A DNA stretch of 64,000 bases, taken from the NCBI RefSeq assembly GCF_016653295.1, contig NZ_NHSF01000054.1, positions 140,914 through 204,913 on the forward strand, given 5' to 3'. The stretch is from Halochromatium salexigens. Its GTDB lineage: Bacteria; Pseudomonadota; Gammaproteobacteria; Chromatiales; Chromatiaceae. The notes under the pieces are model-generated. The model was not told the origin of the DNA, searched no databases, and saw only the letters and a list, made by a program, of their open reading frames with translations. Every line of letters starts with the position of its first letter. The first letter of the stretch is position 1. Of this stretch, positions 46,755-56,866 are shown piece after piece. Made by a program: the position numbers and the translations under genes.

Positions 46755-47930
46755 TTAGGATGTGAGTGTGGGTTTGCTGGTGTAAGGCACGCAGCGTGCG
46801 CCGAGCTGCGCGCACACCTCGGTGAGGCTGTCGCTCGGGGTCTCGTGACAGAGGATGATACGCGCGTAGGCATTGGGGTCGACATTGTACAGATAGTTCG
46901 GGATGCCCTCGCCATAATTGTCCATGAAGACCAGCCGCTGCTCGATGTCACTGCCGAGCAGGATGGGCGAGCGGGTGGTCGACTGCACATGCACATTGCG
47001 CCCCTCGCGTTCCAGGGCACGCCCGATCCGAAAGGCCGGGTGCATCAGCTCGCCGGTGCCGAGCACCAGCAGCGGTGCCTCCAGCGGCAGATCGTCGACC
47101 AGCGCGGCGACCTCCGAGTCGCGCAGCGGCAGGCGTTGACTGATACCGAAACGCCCGCCGGTGGCGGCGAGCTGGTCCAGGCGCCGGCGATTGTCGCCGA
47201 CCGCACTCGGGACCGGCTGCTCGACGCGCTGCGGCGCTGGTCTGAAATCGATCTCGGCATCCAAGGCACTGACCAGGCTCACCGGCAGACCGAGCCGCTC
47301 GCTGAAGAGGGCAGCGCGTTTGTCGCCACTGAAATTGGTGATGGAGACGAGGTGGACACGCTGCAAGTGCGGATTGCGCGCCCGGTAGGCGGCGGCCAGA
47401 TTGCAGAGCGTGGAGCCAGTGCTGATCTCGTCGTCGATCAGGATCAGCTCACGCGCCTCGGCGAACAGCCGTTGATGCTCCGGCTCAAGCGGTTCGTAGA
47501 GGAGCTGGTCCGGGGCGTGGCAATGGGCCTCCTGGAAATCCAGCGCGCGACAGCCGGCGACGCGATAGCGGGTCGAGTGCAGGAACAGGGCAGGCGCCTC
47601 CGGCTGCTGCTCGAGCACAGCCTCGAACACACCCTGACCCAGTCCGGTGGCGGTCTCCGCCATGGCGACGAACAGCCAGGGGCCCTGGCTTGGCATGAGA
47701 CTTTGGGTGAGGGCTTGCGCGAGATGGCGATGGATCCGTGCCATCGCCGCCGGTCGGGCCGGCCAATGCTTGCCCAACACCTTGCTGACGAACAGGAAGC
47801 CACGCTTGGGATTGGCACGCGCGGCGAAACCGCAGAGTGCCTCGAGCGGGAAGGCCGCGCGCCTGACCCGGACCTCGAGCCGACCGGTGGCCAGCTCGAT
47901 GCGCAAGGGTGGGGCCGAGTCCGCCCTCAC
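46755..47930 (-). CDS. Ter-operon phosphoribosyltransferase with TRSP domain
   Basis: A 391-residue two-domain protein. The N-terminal PRTase (PRTase_2 type) has the PRPP loop LILIDDEISTGST and the substrate region LFLHSTRYRV; the C-terminal TRSP domain has LPLLVLGTGE-like APLLVLGTGELMHPAF, STTRSP and VFMDNYGEGIPNYLYN. I chose the GTG at 47930 because it overlaps the terZ stop (GTGA), matching the coupling seen elsewhere in the window; an upstream start would overlap terZ by 80 nt. With the StiP-like protein and the HAD protein this is the proposed nucleoside-type biosynthetic set of Ter systems. Confidence 0.85.
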   Translation of the reverse strand: MRADSAPPLRIELATGRLEVRVRRAAFPLEALCGFAARANPKRGFLFVSKVLGKHWPARPAAMARIHRHLAQALTQSLMPSQGPWLFVAMAETATGLGQGVFEAVLEQQPEAPALFLHSTRYRVAGCRALDFQEAHCHAPDQLLYEPLEPEHQRLFAEARELILIDDEISTGSTLCNLAAAYRARNPHLQRVHLVSITNFSGDKRAALFSERLGLPVSLVSALDAEIDFRPAPQRVEQPVPSAVGDNRRRLDQLAATGGRFGISQRLPLRDSEVAALVDDLPLEAPLLVLGTGELMHPAFRIGRALEREGRNVHVQSTTRSPILLGSDIEQRLVFMDNYGEGIPNYLYNVDPNAYARIILCHETPSDSLTEVCAQLGARCVPYTSKPTLTS

Positions 47931-48523
47931 AGATGCGGTTTGATCTGCGGCAGCAGTTCCTCGAAGGTGCGCCCGCGACCGACTTCGCCGATGGCGTGCA
48001 TCTTCCACTCGCCGTTGTGGCGATAGACCTTGGCCATGATCATCGCCGAGTGCCCACCCTGGCAGGAGAGATCGTAGCGGGCGATTTCGCTATTGTTGGC
48101 ACCGTTGACGATGCGACAGAAGGCGTTCTCGACCTGCGAGAAATCCTGACCGGTGTAGTTATTGACGGTGAAGACCAGGCTCTTGACGTTGCCCGGCACG
48201 GCGGCGAGATCGACCTTGATCTGCTCGTCATCCCCCTCGCCCTCGCCGGTGAGGTTGTCGCCGGTGTGCTGGATGCTGCCGTCCTTGCTCTGTAGCTGGC
48301 GGAACCAAATCGCATCGGTCTGGTTGCCTTGCTCATCGAACAGCAGGCAGGAGGCGTCCAGGTCGACACTGCCACCGCCCCCGCCGCCGAACAGACCGCC
48401 GAGCATGCCTGACTTCTTGCTGTTCGCCGCGTCCCAGCCGAGCCCCATGACGATCCGGCTCAAGCCGCCGCCGGCTTCCTTCTCCAAGGAGATTTTCTGA
48501 CCCTTTTGCAGGTTGATGCCCAT
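47927..48523 (-). CDS. terZ: TerZ-like tellurium resistance protein
   Basis: A 198-residue TerD-superfamily protein that matches TerZ best: INLQKGQKISLEKEAGG, IVMGLGWDAANSKKSG, a glycine-rich loop (GGLFGGGGGGS), [39 protein letters not shown] (Ca2+ loop), FCRIVNGANNSEIARYDL and VYRHNGEWKMHAIGE. The ATG at 48523 opens with MGINLQKGQ; CAAAAGGG-type sequence lies just inside. AIM24 precedes it by 86 nt, with no further gene in that gap. The end overlaps the PRTase-TRSP start. Confidence 0.92.
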   Translation of the reverse strand: MGINLQKGQKISLEKEAGGGLSRIVMGLGWDAANSKKSGMLGGLFGGGGGGSVDLDASCLLFDEQGNQTDAIWFRQLQSKDGSIQHTGDNLTGEGEGDDEQIKVDLAAVPGNVKSLVFTVNNYTGQDFSQVENAFCRIVNGANNSEIARYDLSCQGGHSAMIMAKVYRHNGEWKMHAIGEVGRGRTFEELLPQIKPHL

Positions 48524-48609
48524 CGTGGTTGTCCTCGTGTCGGGTGAAGAATGTTGTCGTCGTGGTGGTCACTGGGGTGACCCGGGGTGCTGCTTTTGAG
48601 CGCCGGGGC

Positions 48610-49296
48610 TCAGTGATCGTTCTGCGTCTGGAACAGGCTGCGGTTGCGCGAGCAGATCACGACCTTGCCCTGGCCTCGGAAGCGGATCACGAGCCCCTCG
48701 CCGGAGGTCACGGAATTGACGATGTTGCCAAAGAAGCCGCCGCCGGTCTGTGGTGTGCCGACCTCGAACGAGAGATCCGACGACCAGGCCACGGCATGGC
48801 TGTTGTCGATCACCGTCTCCTGGCCGGGGCTGACGTCGAGCGTGAAGAGCGAGCCGAAGCCCGAGATGGCGAGCTTGCCCGTGCCGACCGCCTCCATGAT
48901 GACGAAGCCGCCGGTGCCACCGAAGAAGCCGCCGCCGACGGTGTTGAGCTTCGGGCGCACCTGCACGCCCGACTCGGCGGCGACGAAGCTGCCGTCCGAT
49001 AGGGTGTAGGACATGCTCGGGCTGACGTCGAGCAGCTCGATGGAGCCGGGCAGGGCCGGCGAGAGCAGGCAGTCACCGTCGCCGGTGACGGCCTCGATCT
49101 CCTGCTGGAAGAACGACTCGCCGGTGGCAAAGCGCCGCATCACCGCATTGCCGAGGCCGCCGCGCATCTGGCCCTTGACCTGCAGTGGTGCTTCCATCAT
49201 CACCATGGCGTCGGATTCGCAGAAGATCTTCTCGCCCTTGCGCAGACTCACATGCAAGAACGGATCGATGTCACCGGTGATCGTAAAGGCGGGCAT
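48610..49296 (-). CDS. AIM24/TIGR00266-family protein
   Basis: A 228-residue protein of the AIM24 (DUF124) family, a beta-sandwich of unknown activity often linked to Ter operons. Visible are FLHVSLRKGEKIFCESDAMVMME, GGLGNAVMRRFATGESFFQQEI, LLSPALPGSIELLDV, GFVIMEAVGTGKLAISGFGSLFTLDV and the C-terminal GEGLVIRFRGQGKVVICSRN. ATG at 49296, with GGAGG 6 nt upstream. It lies between terE and terZ in the operon. Confidence 0.9.
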   Translation of the reverse strand: MPAFTITGDIDPFLHVSLRKGEKIFCESDAMVMMEAPLQVKGQMRGGLGNAVMRRFATGESFFQQEIEAVTGDGDCLLSPALPGSIELLDVSPSMSYTLSDGSFVAAESGVQVRPKLNTVGGGFFGGTGGFVIMEAVGTGKLAISGFGSLFTLDVSPGQETVIDNSHAVAWSSDLSFEVGTPQTGGGFFGNIVNSVTSGEGLVIRFRGQGKVVICSRNRSLFQTQNDH

Positions 49297-49332
49297 GCGG
49301 ACCTCCTCCAGCGGATGGGGTTGAATCTCGGG

Positions 49333-49911
49333 TCAGCCGAGGTTGACGCCGTGATCCTTGGCCAACGCCTGCAATCCGCCCTCGAAGCCCTGGCCGACGG
49401 CCTTGAACTTCCACTCCTCGCCATGGCGATAGATGTCGCCGAAGATCATCGCCGTCTCGGTCGAGTAGTCCTCGGAGAGGTCGTAGCGCGCCAGCTCGGT
49501 GTTGGAGTCCTTGTTGAGCACGCGCATGAAGGCATTGCGCACCATACCGAAATTCTGCTTGCGGCTCTCGGCCTCGTGGATGGTGACGGCGAAGACGATG
49601 CGCTTGGCCTCGGCGCTGACGCCAGGCAGGTTGATCGACACGGTTTCGTCGTCGCCTTCGCCCTCGCCCGTGAGGTTGTCCCCGGAATGCTCCACGGCCC
49701 CATCGGGGGAGGTCTTCTGGTTGTAGAAGACGAAATGGGCGTCGGAGAGCACCTTGTCGTCATCGCCGACGATGAAGACGCTGGCGTCGAGGTCGAAATC
49801 GGCGCCATCGGTGGAACGGGCGTCCCAGCCGAGGCCGACGAGCACATTGGTGAGCCCCGGATCGGTCTTGGTGAGACTGACATTACCGCCTTTCTGCAAG
49901 CTGATGGCCAT
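49333..49911 (-). CDS. terE: TerE-like (TerD-family) tellurium resistance protein, first gene of operon
   Basis: A 192-residue TerD-family protein. It resembles Ter[82 protein letters not shown] and [21 protein letters not shown]. The ATG at 49911 has AGAGG about 8 nt upstream. It is the first gene of the minus-strand Ter operon; the 171-nt region to comF (49912-50082) must hold the promoter, but no clear -35/-10 was found there. Confidence 0.93.
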   Translation of the reverse strand: MAISLQKGGNVSLTKTDPGLTNVLVGLGWDARSTDGADFDLDASVFIVGDDDKVLSDAHFVFYNQKTSPDGAVEHSGDNLTGEGEGDDETVSINLPGVSAEAKRIVFAVTIHEAESRKQNFGMVRNAFMRVLNKDSNTELARYDLSEDYSTETAMIFGDIYRHGEEWKFKAVGQGFEGGLQALAKDHGVNLG

Positions 49912-50082
49912 GTTGCGTTTCCTCTCGGTTGGGTGAAATCCAGTGGTGTGCCCACGTCATCGTTGGCTAGTCTACAGTCAAGACGCCGGTGGCGGAATCG
50001 GCACCGCTCAGACGGGCACATGCAGGCAGGATGATATGGGCACACAGGCCCGGCGGGCCAAGCATGCGCAGCCGCTGCTCTA

Positions 50083-50868
50083 TCATGGGGTACGCGCCAA
50101 GGCCCAGACATCGACCCGCTCGCAACCGGCCTGTGTCAGCATCCACGCCAACTCCGAGACCGTCGCACCGGTGGTGACCACATCGTCCAGGATCGCCAGA
50201 TGCCGGGGCACTGGCCCCATGACCTCGAAGGCATCACGGATATTAGTAAGACGCAAGCGTTCGTCCAACTCGGTTTGCGCCTGGGTCGCCCGGGTCCGCC
50301 GGCAGCAGCGGTGGTCGACGGGAATGGCCAGACGGCGCCCGACCACCCGCGCCAACTCCAGCGCTTGGTTGTAGCCGCGCGTTCGCAAGCGGCGCGGATG
50401 CAGGGGCACCGGTACGATCGCCGCCGGCGCCTGCCAGTCGGCACGCGCGCGCTCGGCGCTCAGCGCATCGGCCAACAGCGCGCCGAGCAGACGGATCAGG
50501 TTCAGTTTCGCGCGGAACTTGATGTCGACGACCAGCGAGGACAGCGGCGCTTCATAGCGAAAGGCCGCCGTGCAGCGCGCGAAGGGTGGTGGTGCTTGCT
50601 GACAGCGGCCACAGAGAGGGTCCGCCCTGCGCGCTGATGCGAGCGTCGGCGCAGCCGGGGTGGGGAACGGCTGGGCACAGCGCGCGCAGTGCGCGCCGAT
50701 GAATGGCAGATCGGCATGACAGCCCGCGCAGAGATCGCGACCGGCCTCGCCGGGCGCGCCGCAGAGCACGCAGGTCGGCGGATAGAGGAGGGCCAAAGCC
50801 CGCTCCAAGAAATGGTGCGAAGCAGGAACGCAGGCATTTCGCAAAGCGCCAACGATCAGGGGGTCCAA
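50083..50868 (-). CDS. comF: ComF-family amidophosphoribosyltransferase
   Basis: A 261-residue ComF/GntX protein, needed for DNA uptake in competent bacteria. An N-terminal zinc-finger region has paired cysteines (CVLCGAPGEAGRDLCAGC, CARC, CGRC). The PRTase domain follows, with VPVPLHPRRLRTRGYNQALELA and the PRPP loop LAILDDVVTTGAT. I chose the TTG at 50868 (DPLIVGALRN) because GGAGG lies 9 nt upstream; further upstream the frame runs into the bio operator and is not homologous. Divergent from bioB, sharing the regulatory region with the BirA site. Confidence 0.88.
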   Translation of the reverse strand: MDPLIVGALRNACVPASHHFLERALALLYPPTCVLCGAPGEAGRDLCAGCHADLPFIGAHCARCAQPFPTPAAPTLASARRADPLCGRCQQAPPPFARCTAAFRYEAPLSSLVVDIKFRAKLNLIRLLGALLADALSAERARADWQAPAAIVPVPLHPRRLRTRGYNQALELARVVGRRLAIPVDHRCCRRTRATQAQTELDERLRLTNIRDAFEVMGPVPRHLAILDDVVTTGATVSELAWMLTQAGCERVDVWALARTP

Positions 50869-50945
50869 ACGCTGAATCCTCCGGAATGATCGGTTCTCAT
50901 CATCCACCTGAGCAGGGCGCACCTGGGTGCTTGCCAACCATGTGT

Positions 50946-50978
50946 GCTTGTCAACCACGAGTGCGGCATTTGGTTGAC
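50946..50978 (+). promoter_or_regulatory. BirA operator (biotin repressor site)
   Basis: The inverted repeat TTGTCAACC-N15-GGTTGACAG has arms that differ from perfect symmetry in only one base. It matches the bacterial BirA box (TTGTAAACC-N15/16-GGTTTACAA) at most positions. It lies 91 nt ahead of bioB and overlaps a candidate -35 element. A further half-site TTGCCAACC sits at 50931-50939. Biotin-loaded BirA would repress bioBFHCD, and perhaps comF. Confidence 0.8.
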
Positions 50979-50999
50979 AGCGCCAAACGGATGGTTAGG
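50972..50999 (+). promoter_or_regulatory. Candidate sigma70 promoter of the bio operon
   Basis: A consensus -35 (TTGACA, 50972-50977) lies within the right arm of the BirA operator; a weak -10 (TAGGCT, 50994-50999) follows after 16 bp. The overlap with the operator fits repression. The -10 matches poorly (3 of 6). Confidence 0.4.
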
Positions 51000-51069
51000 C
51001 TAGCAGATCGCATCGTGGCAACACTGTCAGCGCCGCGACTCCCGAAAAACCCGCTGCCGGACCTCCGTT

Positions 51070-52152
51070 ATGTCGCCATCCCTACAGTGCGCCCCCGTCT
51101 CGCTCGAAGACGCAGCCCCCCTTCGTCACGACTGGTCGATCGACGAGGCCAGCGCGTGCCTGGAACAACCGTTCAACGACCTGCTGTTCGCCGCCCAAAC
51201 GACTCATCGCGCACACTTCGATCCGAACCGCATCCAGGTCAGCACCCTGCTCAGCATCAAGACCGGCGCCTGCCCGGAAGACTGCGGCTATTGCTCGCAG
51301 AGCGCCAAGCACGACACCGGACTCGAGCGCGAGCGCCTGTTGCCGGTCGACGAGGTGCTGCAGGCCGCGCGCGCCGCCCGCGGGGAGGGCGCGACCCGCT
51401 TCTGCATGGGCGCGGCCTGGCGCAACCCGACCGACCACAACCTGGAACAGGTGATCGCGATGGTGCGCGGCGTCAAGGCGCTGGGCCTCGAGACCTGCGT
51501 CACGCTGGGGATGCTCGAGCACGACCAGGCCCACCGGCTGCGCGAGGCGGGGCTCGACTACTACAACCACAACCTCGACACCTCGCCCGAATTCTACGGC
51601 CAGGTCATCAGCACCCGCACCTACCAAGACCGGCTCCAGACCCTGGAGTACGTCCGCGAAGCCGGCCTCAAGACCTGCAGCGGCGGCATCCTCGGCATGG
51701 GTGAATCGCGCCGCGACCGCGCCTCCATGCTCTGTCAGCTCGCCAACCTGCCAGCACATCCCGAATCGGTGCCGATCAACCTGCTGGTGCAGGTCGAGGG
51801 CACCCCGCTGTTCGGCACCGAGGCGCTCGATCCGCTCGAGCTGGTGCGCACCATCGCCACCGCCCGGATCATGATGCCCGCCTCCTATGTGCGCCTCTCG
51901 GCCGGACGCGCCAGCCTCTCCGATGAACTGCAAGCGCTCTGCTTCGCCGCCGGCGCCAACTCGGTGTTCTATGGCGACCGGCTGCTGACCACCGACAACG
52001 CCGAGGCCGCGCGCGACCAGCACCTGTTCGCCCGCCTCGGGCTGCAGCCGGAAGTCGCCGAGACCGAGGGGCGCGACCAGCCCGGTGCCTGTCACAAGTC
52101 GATCGACCGCCAGGTATCGGCGAGCGACACCGCAACAGTCGCCAGACCGTGA
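51070..52152 (+). CDS. bioB: Biotin synthase
   Basis: Radical SAM enzyme that inserts sulfur into dethiobiotin. The 360 residues carry the Fe-S motif CPEDCGYC (Cys68, Cys72, Cys75) and other blocks: [67 protein letters not shown] and YVRLSAGR. The tail after about 330 is variable. First gene of bioBFHCD, with the BirA operator upstream. Its stop overlaps the bioF GTG (GTGA). Confidence 0.97.
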   Translation: MSPSLQCAPVSLEDAAPLRHDWSIDEASACLEQPFNDLLFAAQTTHRAHFDPNRIQVSTLLSIKTGACPEDCGYCSQSAKHDTGLERERLLPVDEVLQAARAARGEGATRFCMGAAWRNPTDHNLEQVIAMVRGVKALGLETCVTLGMLEHDQAHRLREAGLDYYNHNLDTSPEFYGQVISTRTYQDRLQTLEYVREAGLKTCSGGILGMGESRRDRASMLCQLANLPAHPESVPINLLVQVEGTPLFGTEALDPLELVRTIATARIMMPASYVRLSAGRASLSDELQALCFAAGANSVFYGDRLLTTDNAEAARDQHLFARLGLQPEVAETEGRDQPGACHKSIDRQVSASDTATVARP

Positions 52153-53333
52153 TCGAACTTGCCGCTGAACTCGCCGGTTTACGCCAAGCCGGCCTGCATC
52201 GCCAGCGGCGCCTGCTCGCCGGGCCGCAGGGCGTGCGCCCGCGCATCGATGGCCGCGAACGACTCGCCTTCTGCAGCAACGACTACCTCGGCCTCGCTGC
52301 GCACCCGGCGGTGATCGAAGCCCTACGCGAGAGCGCCGCGCGCGACGGCGTCGGCAGCGGCGCCTCGCATCTGATCAACGGCCACCACCAGGCCCACGAA
52401 GCCCTCGAAGAGGCGCTTGCCACCTTCCTCGGCCGCGAGCGCGCGCTGCTGTTCTCGACCGGCTACATGGCCAACCTCGGTGTCATCCAGGCCCTCTGCG
52501 GCCGTGGCGACCAGATCCTGGCCGACCGGCTCAACCACGCCTCGCTGCTCGACGGCGCCCAGCTCAGCCAAGCCCGCTTGCGCCGCTATCCACACGCCGA
52601 TACCGAGCGCCTGCGAGCCCTGCTCGGCAGCAGCCGCGCAGAGGGCAGCCTGATCGTCACCGATGGCGTGTTCAGCATGGACGGTGATCTCGCGCCGATC
52701 CCCGCGCTAGCCGCCATCGCCAACGCAACCGGCGCCGTGCTCATGCTCGACGACGCCCACGGCATCGGCGTCCTCGGCGCCAACGGCCGCGGCACCCTCG
52801 AGCACGCCGGCTTTCACGGCGACGAGGCACAAGCTGCAGTCCCGATCCTCATCGGCACCCTCGGCAAAGCCCTTGGCACCTTCGGCGCCTTCGTCGCCGG
52901 CAGCGCTGAGCTGATCAACTTTTTGATCCAGCGCGCGCGCAGCTACATCTACACCACCGCACTGCCGCCCGCGCTCGCCAGCGCCAGCCTCGCGGCGCTG
53001 CGAATCGCCGCCCACGAGCCCGAGCGCCGCGACCATCTTCAGCGCCTGATCAACCGCTTTCGCGCCGGCGCCCACACACTGGGCCTGGCCCTCGCCGATT
53101 CGCCGACCCCGATCCAACCGCTGATCGCCGGCGATGTCGACACCGCCCTGCGCTGGAGCCGCTTCCTCGAAGACAACGGCTTCCTGGTCACCGCGATCCG
53201 CCCACCGACCGTCCCCCAGGGCGCCGCGCGCCTGCGCATCACCTTCTCGGCCAGCCACGCAGACGCCGATATCGATCGCCTCCTCGACACCCTGGCCAAG
53301 CTTCCAAATAGCGCCCCCAAGGAGTCGCAATAG
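52149..53333 (+). CDS. bioF: 8-amino-7-oxononanoate synthase
   Basis: PLP-dependent condensation of pimeloyl-ACP/CoA with alanine. The 394 residues carry [38 protein letters not shown], the Asp pairing the PLP nitrogen ([12 protein letters not shown]), and the PLP lysine Lys240 in [13 protein letters not shown]. The start is GTG at 52149 overlapping the bioB stop. A 210-nt gap containing the palindromic repeat follows, which separates it from bioH. Confidence 0.96.
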   Translation: MIELAAELAGLRQAGLHRQRRLLAGPQGVRPRIDGRERLAFCSNDYLGLAAHPAVIEALRESAARDGVGSGASHLINGHHQAHEALEEALATFLGRERALLFSTGYMANLGVIQALCGRGDQILADRLNHASLLDGAQLSQARLRRYPHADTERLRALLGSSRAEGSLIVTDGVFSMDGDLAPIPALAAIANATGAVLMLDDAHGIGVLGANGRGTLEHAGFHGDEAQAAVPILIGTLGKALGTFGAFVAGSAELINFLIQRARSYIYTTALPPALASASLAALRIAAHEPERRDHLQRLINRFRAGAHTLGLALADSPTPIQPLIAGDVDTALRWSRFLEDNGFLVTAIRPPTVPQGAARLRITFSASHADADIDRLLDTLAKLPNSAPKESQ

Positions 53334-53451
53334 GCCAGAGGTGCCGGTGTCGGCTGGCGGGCGCCGGGGGTGTGCACAGCAAGGATGCTGTGCGCAAGCC
53401 TCCAAGGACGGATTCACGGCGTCCCCCGGCGCCCGCCAGCCGACGCCGGCA
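53333..53451 (-). repeat. Structured palindromic repeat, copy 2
   Basis: Read on the minus strand, 29-bp arms (TGCCGGCGTCGGCTGGCGGG start) pair with one mismatch. The core CCGTGAATCCGTCCTTGGAG plus GCT is the same as in copy 1 except one base, and the inner hairpin (GCACAGCA-TCCT-TGCTGTGC) is unrelated in sequence but also perfect. It fills the bioF-bioH gap starting at the bioF stop; the remainder up to 53543 shows nothing else. Confidence 0.85.
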
Positions 53452-53543
53452 CAAACGCCAAGTTAGGCCATCGCAGCAAAACCGCGACACACTCGACCAA
53501 CGCGAGCAAGACAATTCTACACGCACCAAGCTCACCAACAACG

Positions 53544-54400
53544 ATGCACCACGACCGACCCACTCTCGTCCTGCTCCACGGCTGGGGCATGAACAACGGC
53601 GTCTGGGACGCGCTCCCGGCGGCGCTCAGCGAGCGCTTCCACCTGCACCCCATCGAACTCCCCGGCCACGGCCACGCGCCCTTCCAACCGCATTGGCGCG
53701 ATCTGCCGGACTGGGCCGACGCCGTGCTCGCCCAAGCCCCCGAGCAGGCCATCTGGCTTGGCTGGTCGCTTGGCGCCCTGGTCGCGCTGCAGGCCGCGCT
53801 CCAGACGCGCAGCCCAGGCCGACCTCTTGGCCCCGGCCAACACACACCCGCTCAGCACGCACTCGCCCGCAGCCTCGCCACCAGCCAGACTCCCAGCCAA
53901 CGCCCGCCCGCCAGCCGCATCCGCGCCCTGATCCTGGTCGCCGCCACGCCGCGCTTCGTACAAGCCGCCGACTGGCGCGCCGCCATGCCCGCCGCCACCT
54001 TCGACGGCTTCCACGGCACGCTGCGCGACGACCCCGACACCACCCTCGAACGCTTCCTCGCGCTGCAGGTGCGCGGCAGCCAGGACGCCCGCGAGACCCT
54101 GCGCCGCCTGCGCGCCGGCCTCGCCGAACGCCCCCAGCCGCACCCGGAGGCGCTGCTCGCCGGCCTCGACCTGCTGCGCGAGGACGACCTGCGCGCACGC
54201 CTCGCCGATCTCGAGCAGCCCGCCCTCTGGCTGTTCGGCGAGCGCGATACCCTGGTGCCGGCCGCCGTCGCCGAGCGGGTTGCGCTGTTGATGCCCCAGG
54301 CCCAATGTCGAACCATCGCCGGTGCCGCCCATGCGCCCTTGCTCTCGCACGGCAACGAGGCCGCTGATCTCATCACCGCCTTTCTCGACGAGACCTCCCC

Positions 54401-54404
<4 letters not shown>
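53544..54404 (+). CDS. bioH: Pimeloyl-ACP methyl ester esterase BioH
   Basis: Alpha/beta hydrolase that removes the methyl ester from pimeloyl-ACP. The 286 residues carry VLLHGWGMNNGVWD, nucleophile Ser75 (GWSLGALVALQ), acid LFGERDTLVP and His in GAAHAPLLSH. Compared with E. coli BioH (256 aa) there is an extra, Pro/Gln/Ser-rich stretch at about 88-125 (QHTPAQHALARSLATSQTPS) just after the nucleophile helix. The ATG at 53544 has no Shine-Dalgarno. Its stop overlaps bioC (ATGA). Confidence 0.9.
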
Positions 54405-56455
<2,051 letters not shown>

Positions 56456-56459
<4 letters not shown>

Positions 56460-56704
56460 AGGTCGATGTCCCGCGTCAGGGACTGGTCGCGGCTGAGGTC
56501 GATGTCGGTATCCATCAGGGGCGAGCTGCGAATCAGCTCGACGAAGCTTGGTTTTGGTTTCACTAGGCGCCGGTAGTCTTCCGCAGACACCACCACCACA
56601 GCGGGCTCGCCGCGCAGGGTGATCTCCTGCGGCTCACGCTCGGCTGCGAGCCGGACCAGCTCGCTGAGGCGTGCCTTGGCGTCTTGCAGTGCCCATTGTC
56701 TCAT
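56456..56704 (-). CDS. Phd/YefM-family antitoxin
   Basis: An 82-residue antitoxin. The N-terminal Phd domain (WALQDAKARLSELVRLAAEREPQEITLRGEPAVVVVSAEDYRRL) binds DNA and the C-terminal acidic segment (ELIRSSPLMDTDIDLSRD) neutralises the PIN toxin. ATG at 56704. The two genes overlap by 4 nt. The upstream 160 nt holds a possible tiny ORF and, presumably, the promoter of the pair. Confidence 0.92.
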
Positions 56705-56731
56705 GTCGGCCTCCTGGATTAGCTAGTCTGT

Positions 56732-56857
56732 CTAGTCAGTTAGGCCCGAGTATAGTCCAGCGGCGAGCTTCGGGGGCGGCAGGAGCGAACTCGCTCGCGA
56801 CCGTTCCCTTGCTTGGCGCCTGATCCATTCGTCAATCTCCGCGTCTGGGTTGGCCAT
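56732..56857 (-). CDS. Possible 41-residue small protein downstream of recN
   Basis: An ATG at 56857, 9 nt after the recN stop, opens a 41-codon frame beginning ANPDAEIDEWIRRQARER and ending with TAG at 56732-56734. AGGA lies 8-11 nt ahead of the ATG but is formed partly by the recN stop. The first 20 residues look like an amphipathic charged helix, the rest is Pro/Ala-rich. No family recognised; it could be a remnant of a broken antitoxin. Low confidence. Confidence 0.25.
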   Translation of the reverse strand: MANPDAEIDEWIRRQARERSRASSLLPPPKLAAGLYSGLTD

Positions 56858-56866
56858 CGGAGTGTC

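Noticed and set aside
46566..48026. 486-codon plus-strand frame across the Ter genes
   Set aside because: Runs antisense through terD, PRTase-TRSP and terZ, all with clear family motifs on the minus strand.
49912..50082. Promoter for the Ter operon
   Set aside because: A TTGACT-like hexamer is present on the minus strand, but no matching -10 at proper spacing was found, so I did not annotate it.
50869..50958. Longer N-terminus of ComF starting at 50958
   Set aside because: This extension runs over the BirA operator and is not like ComF; the TTG at 50868 has a strong RBS.
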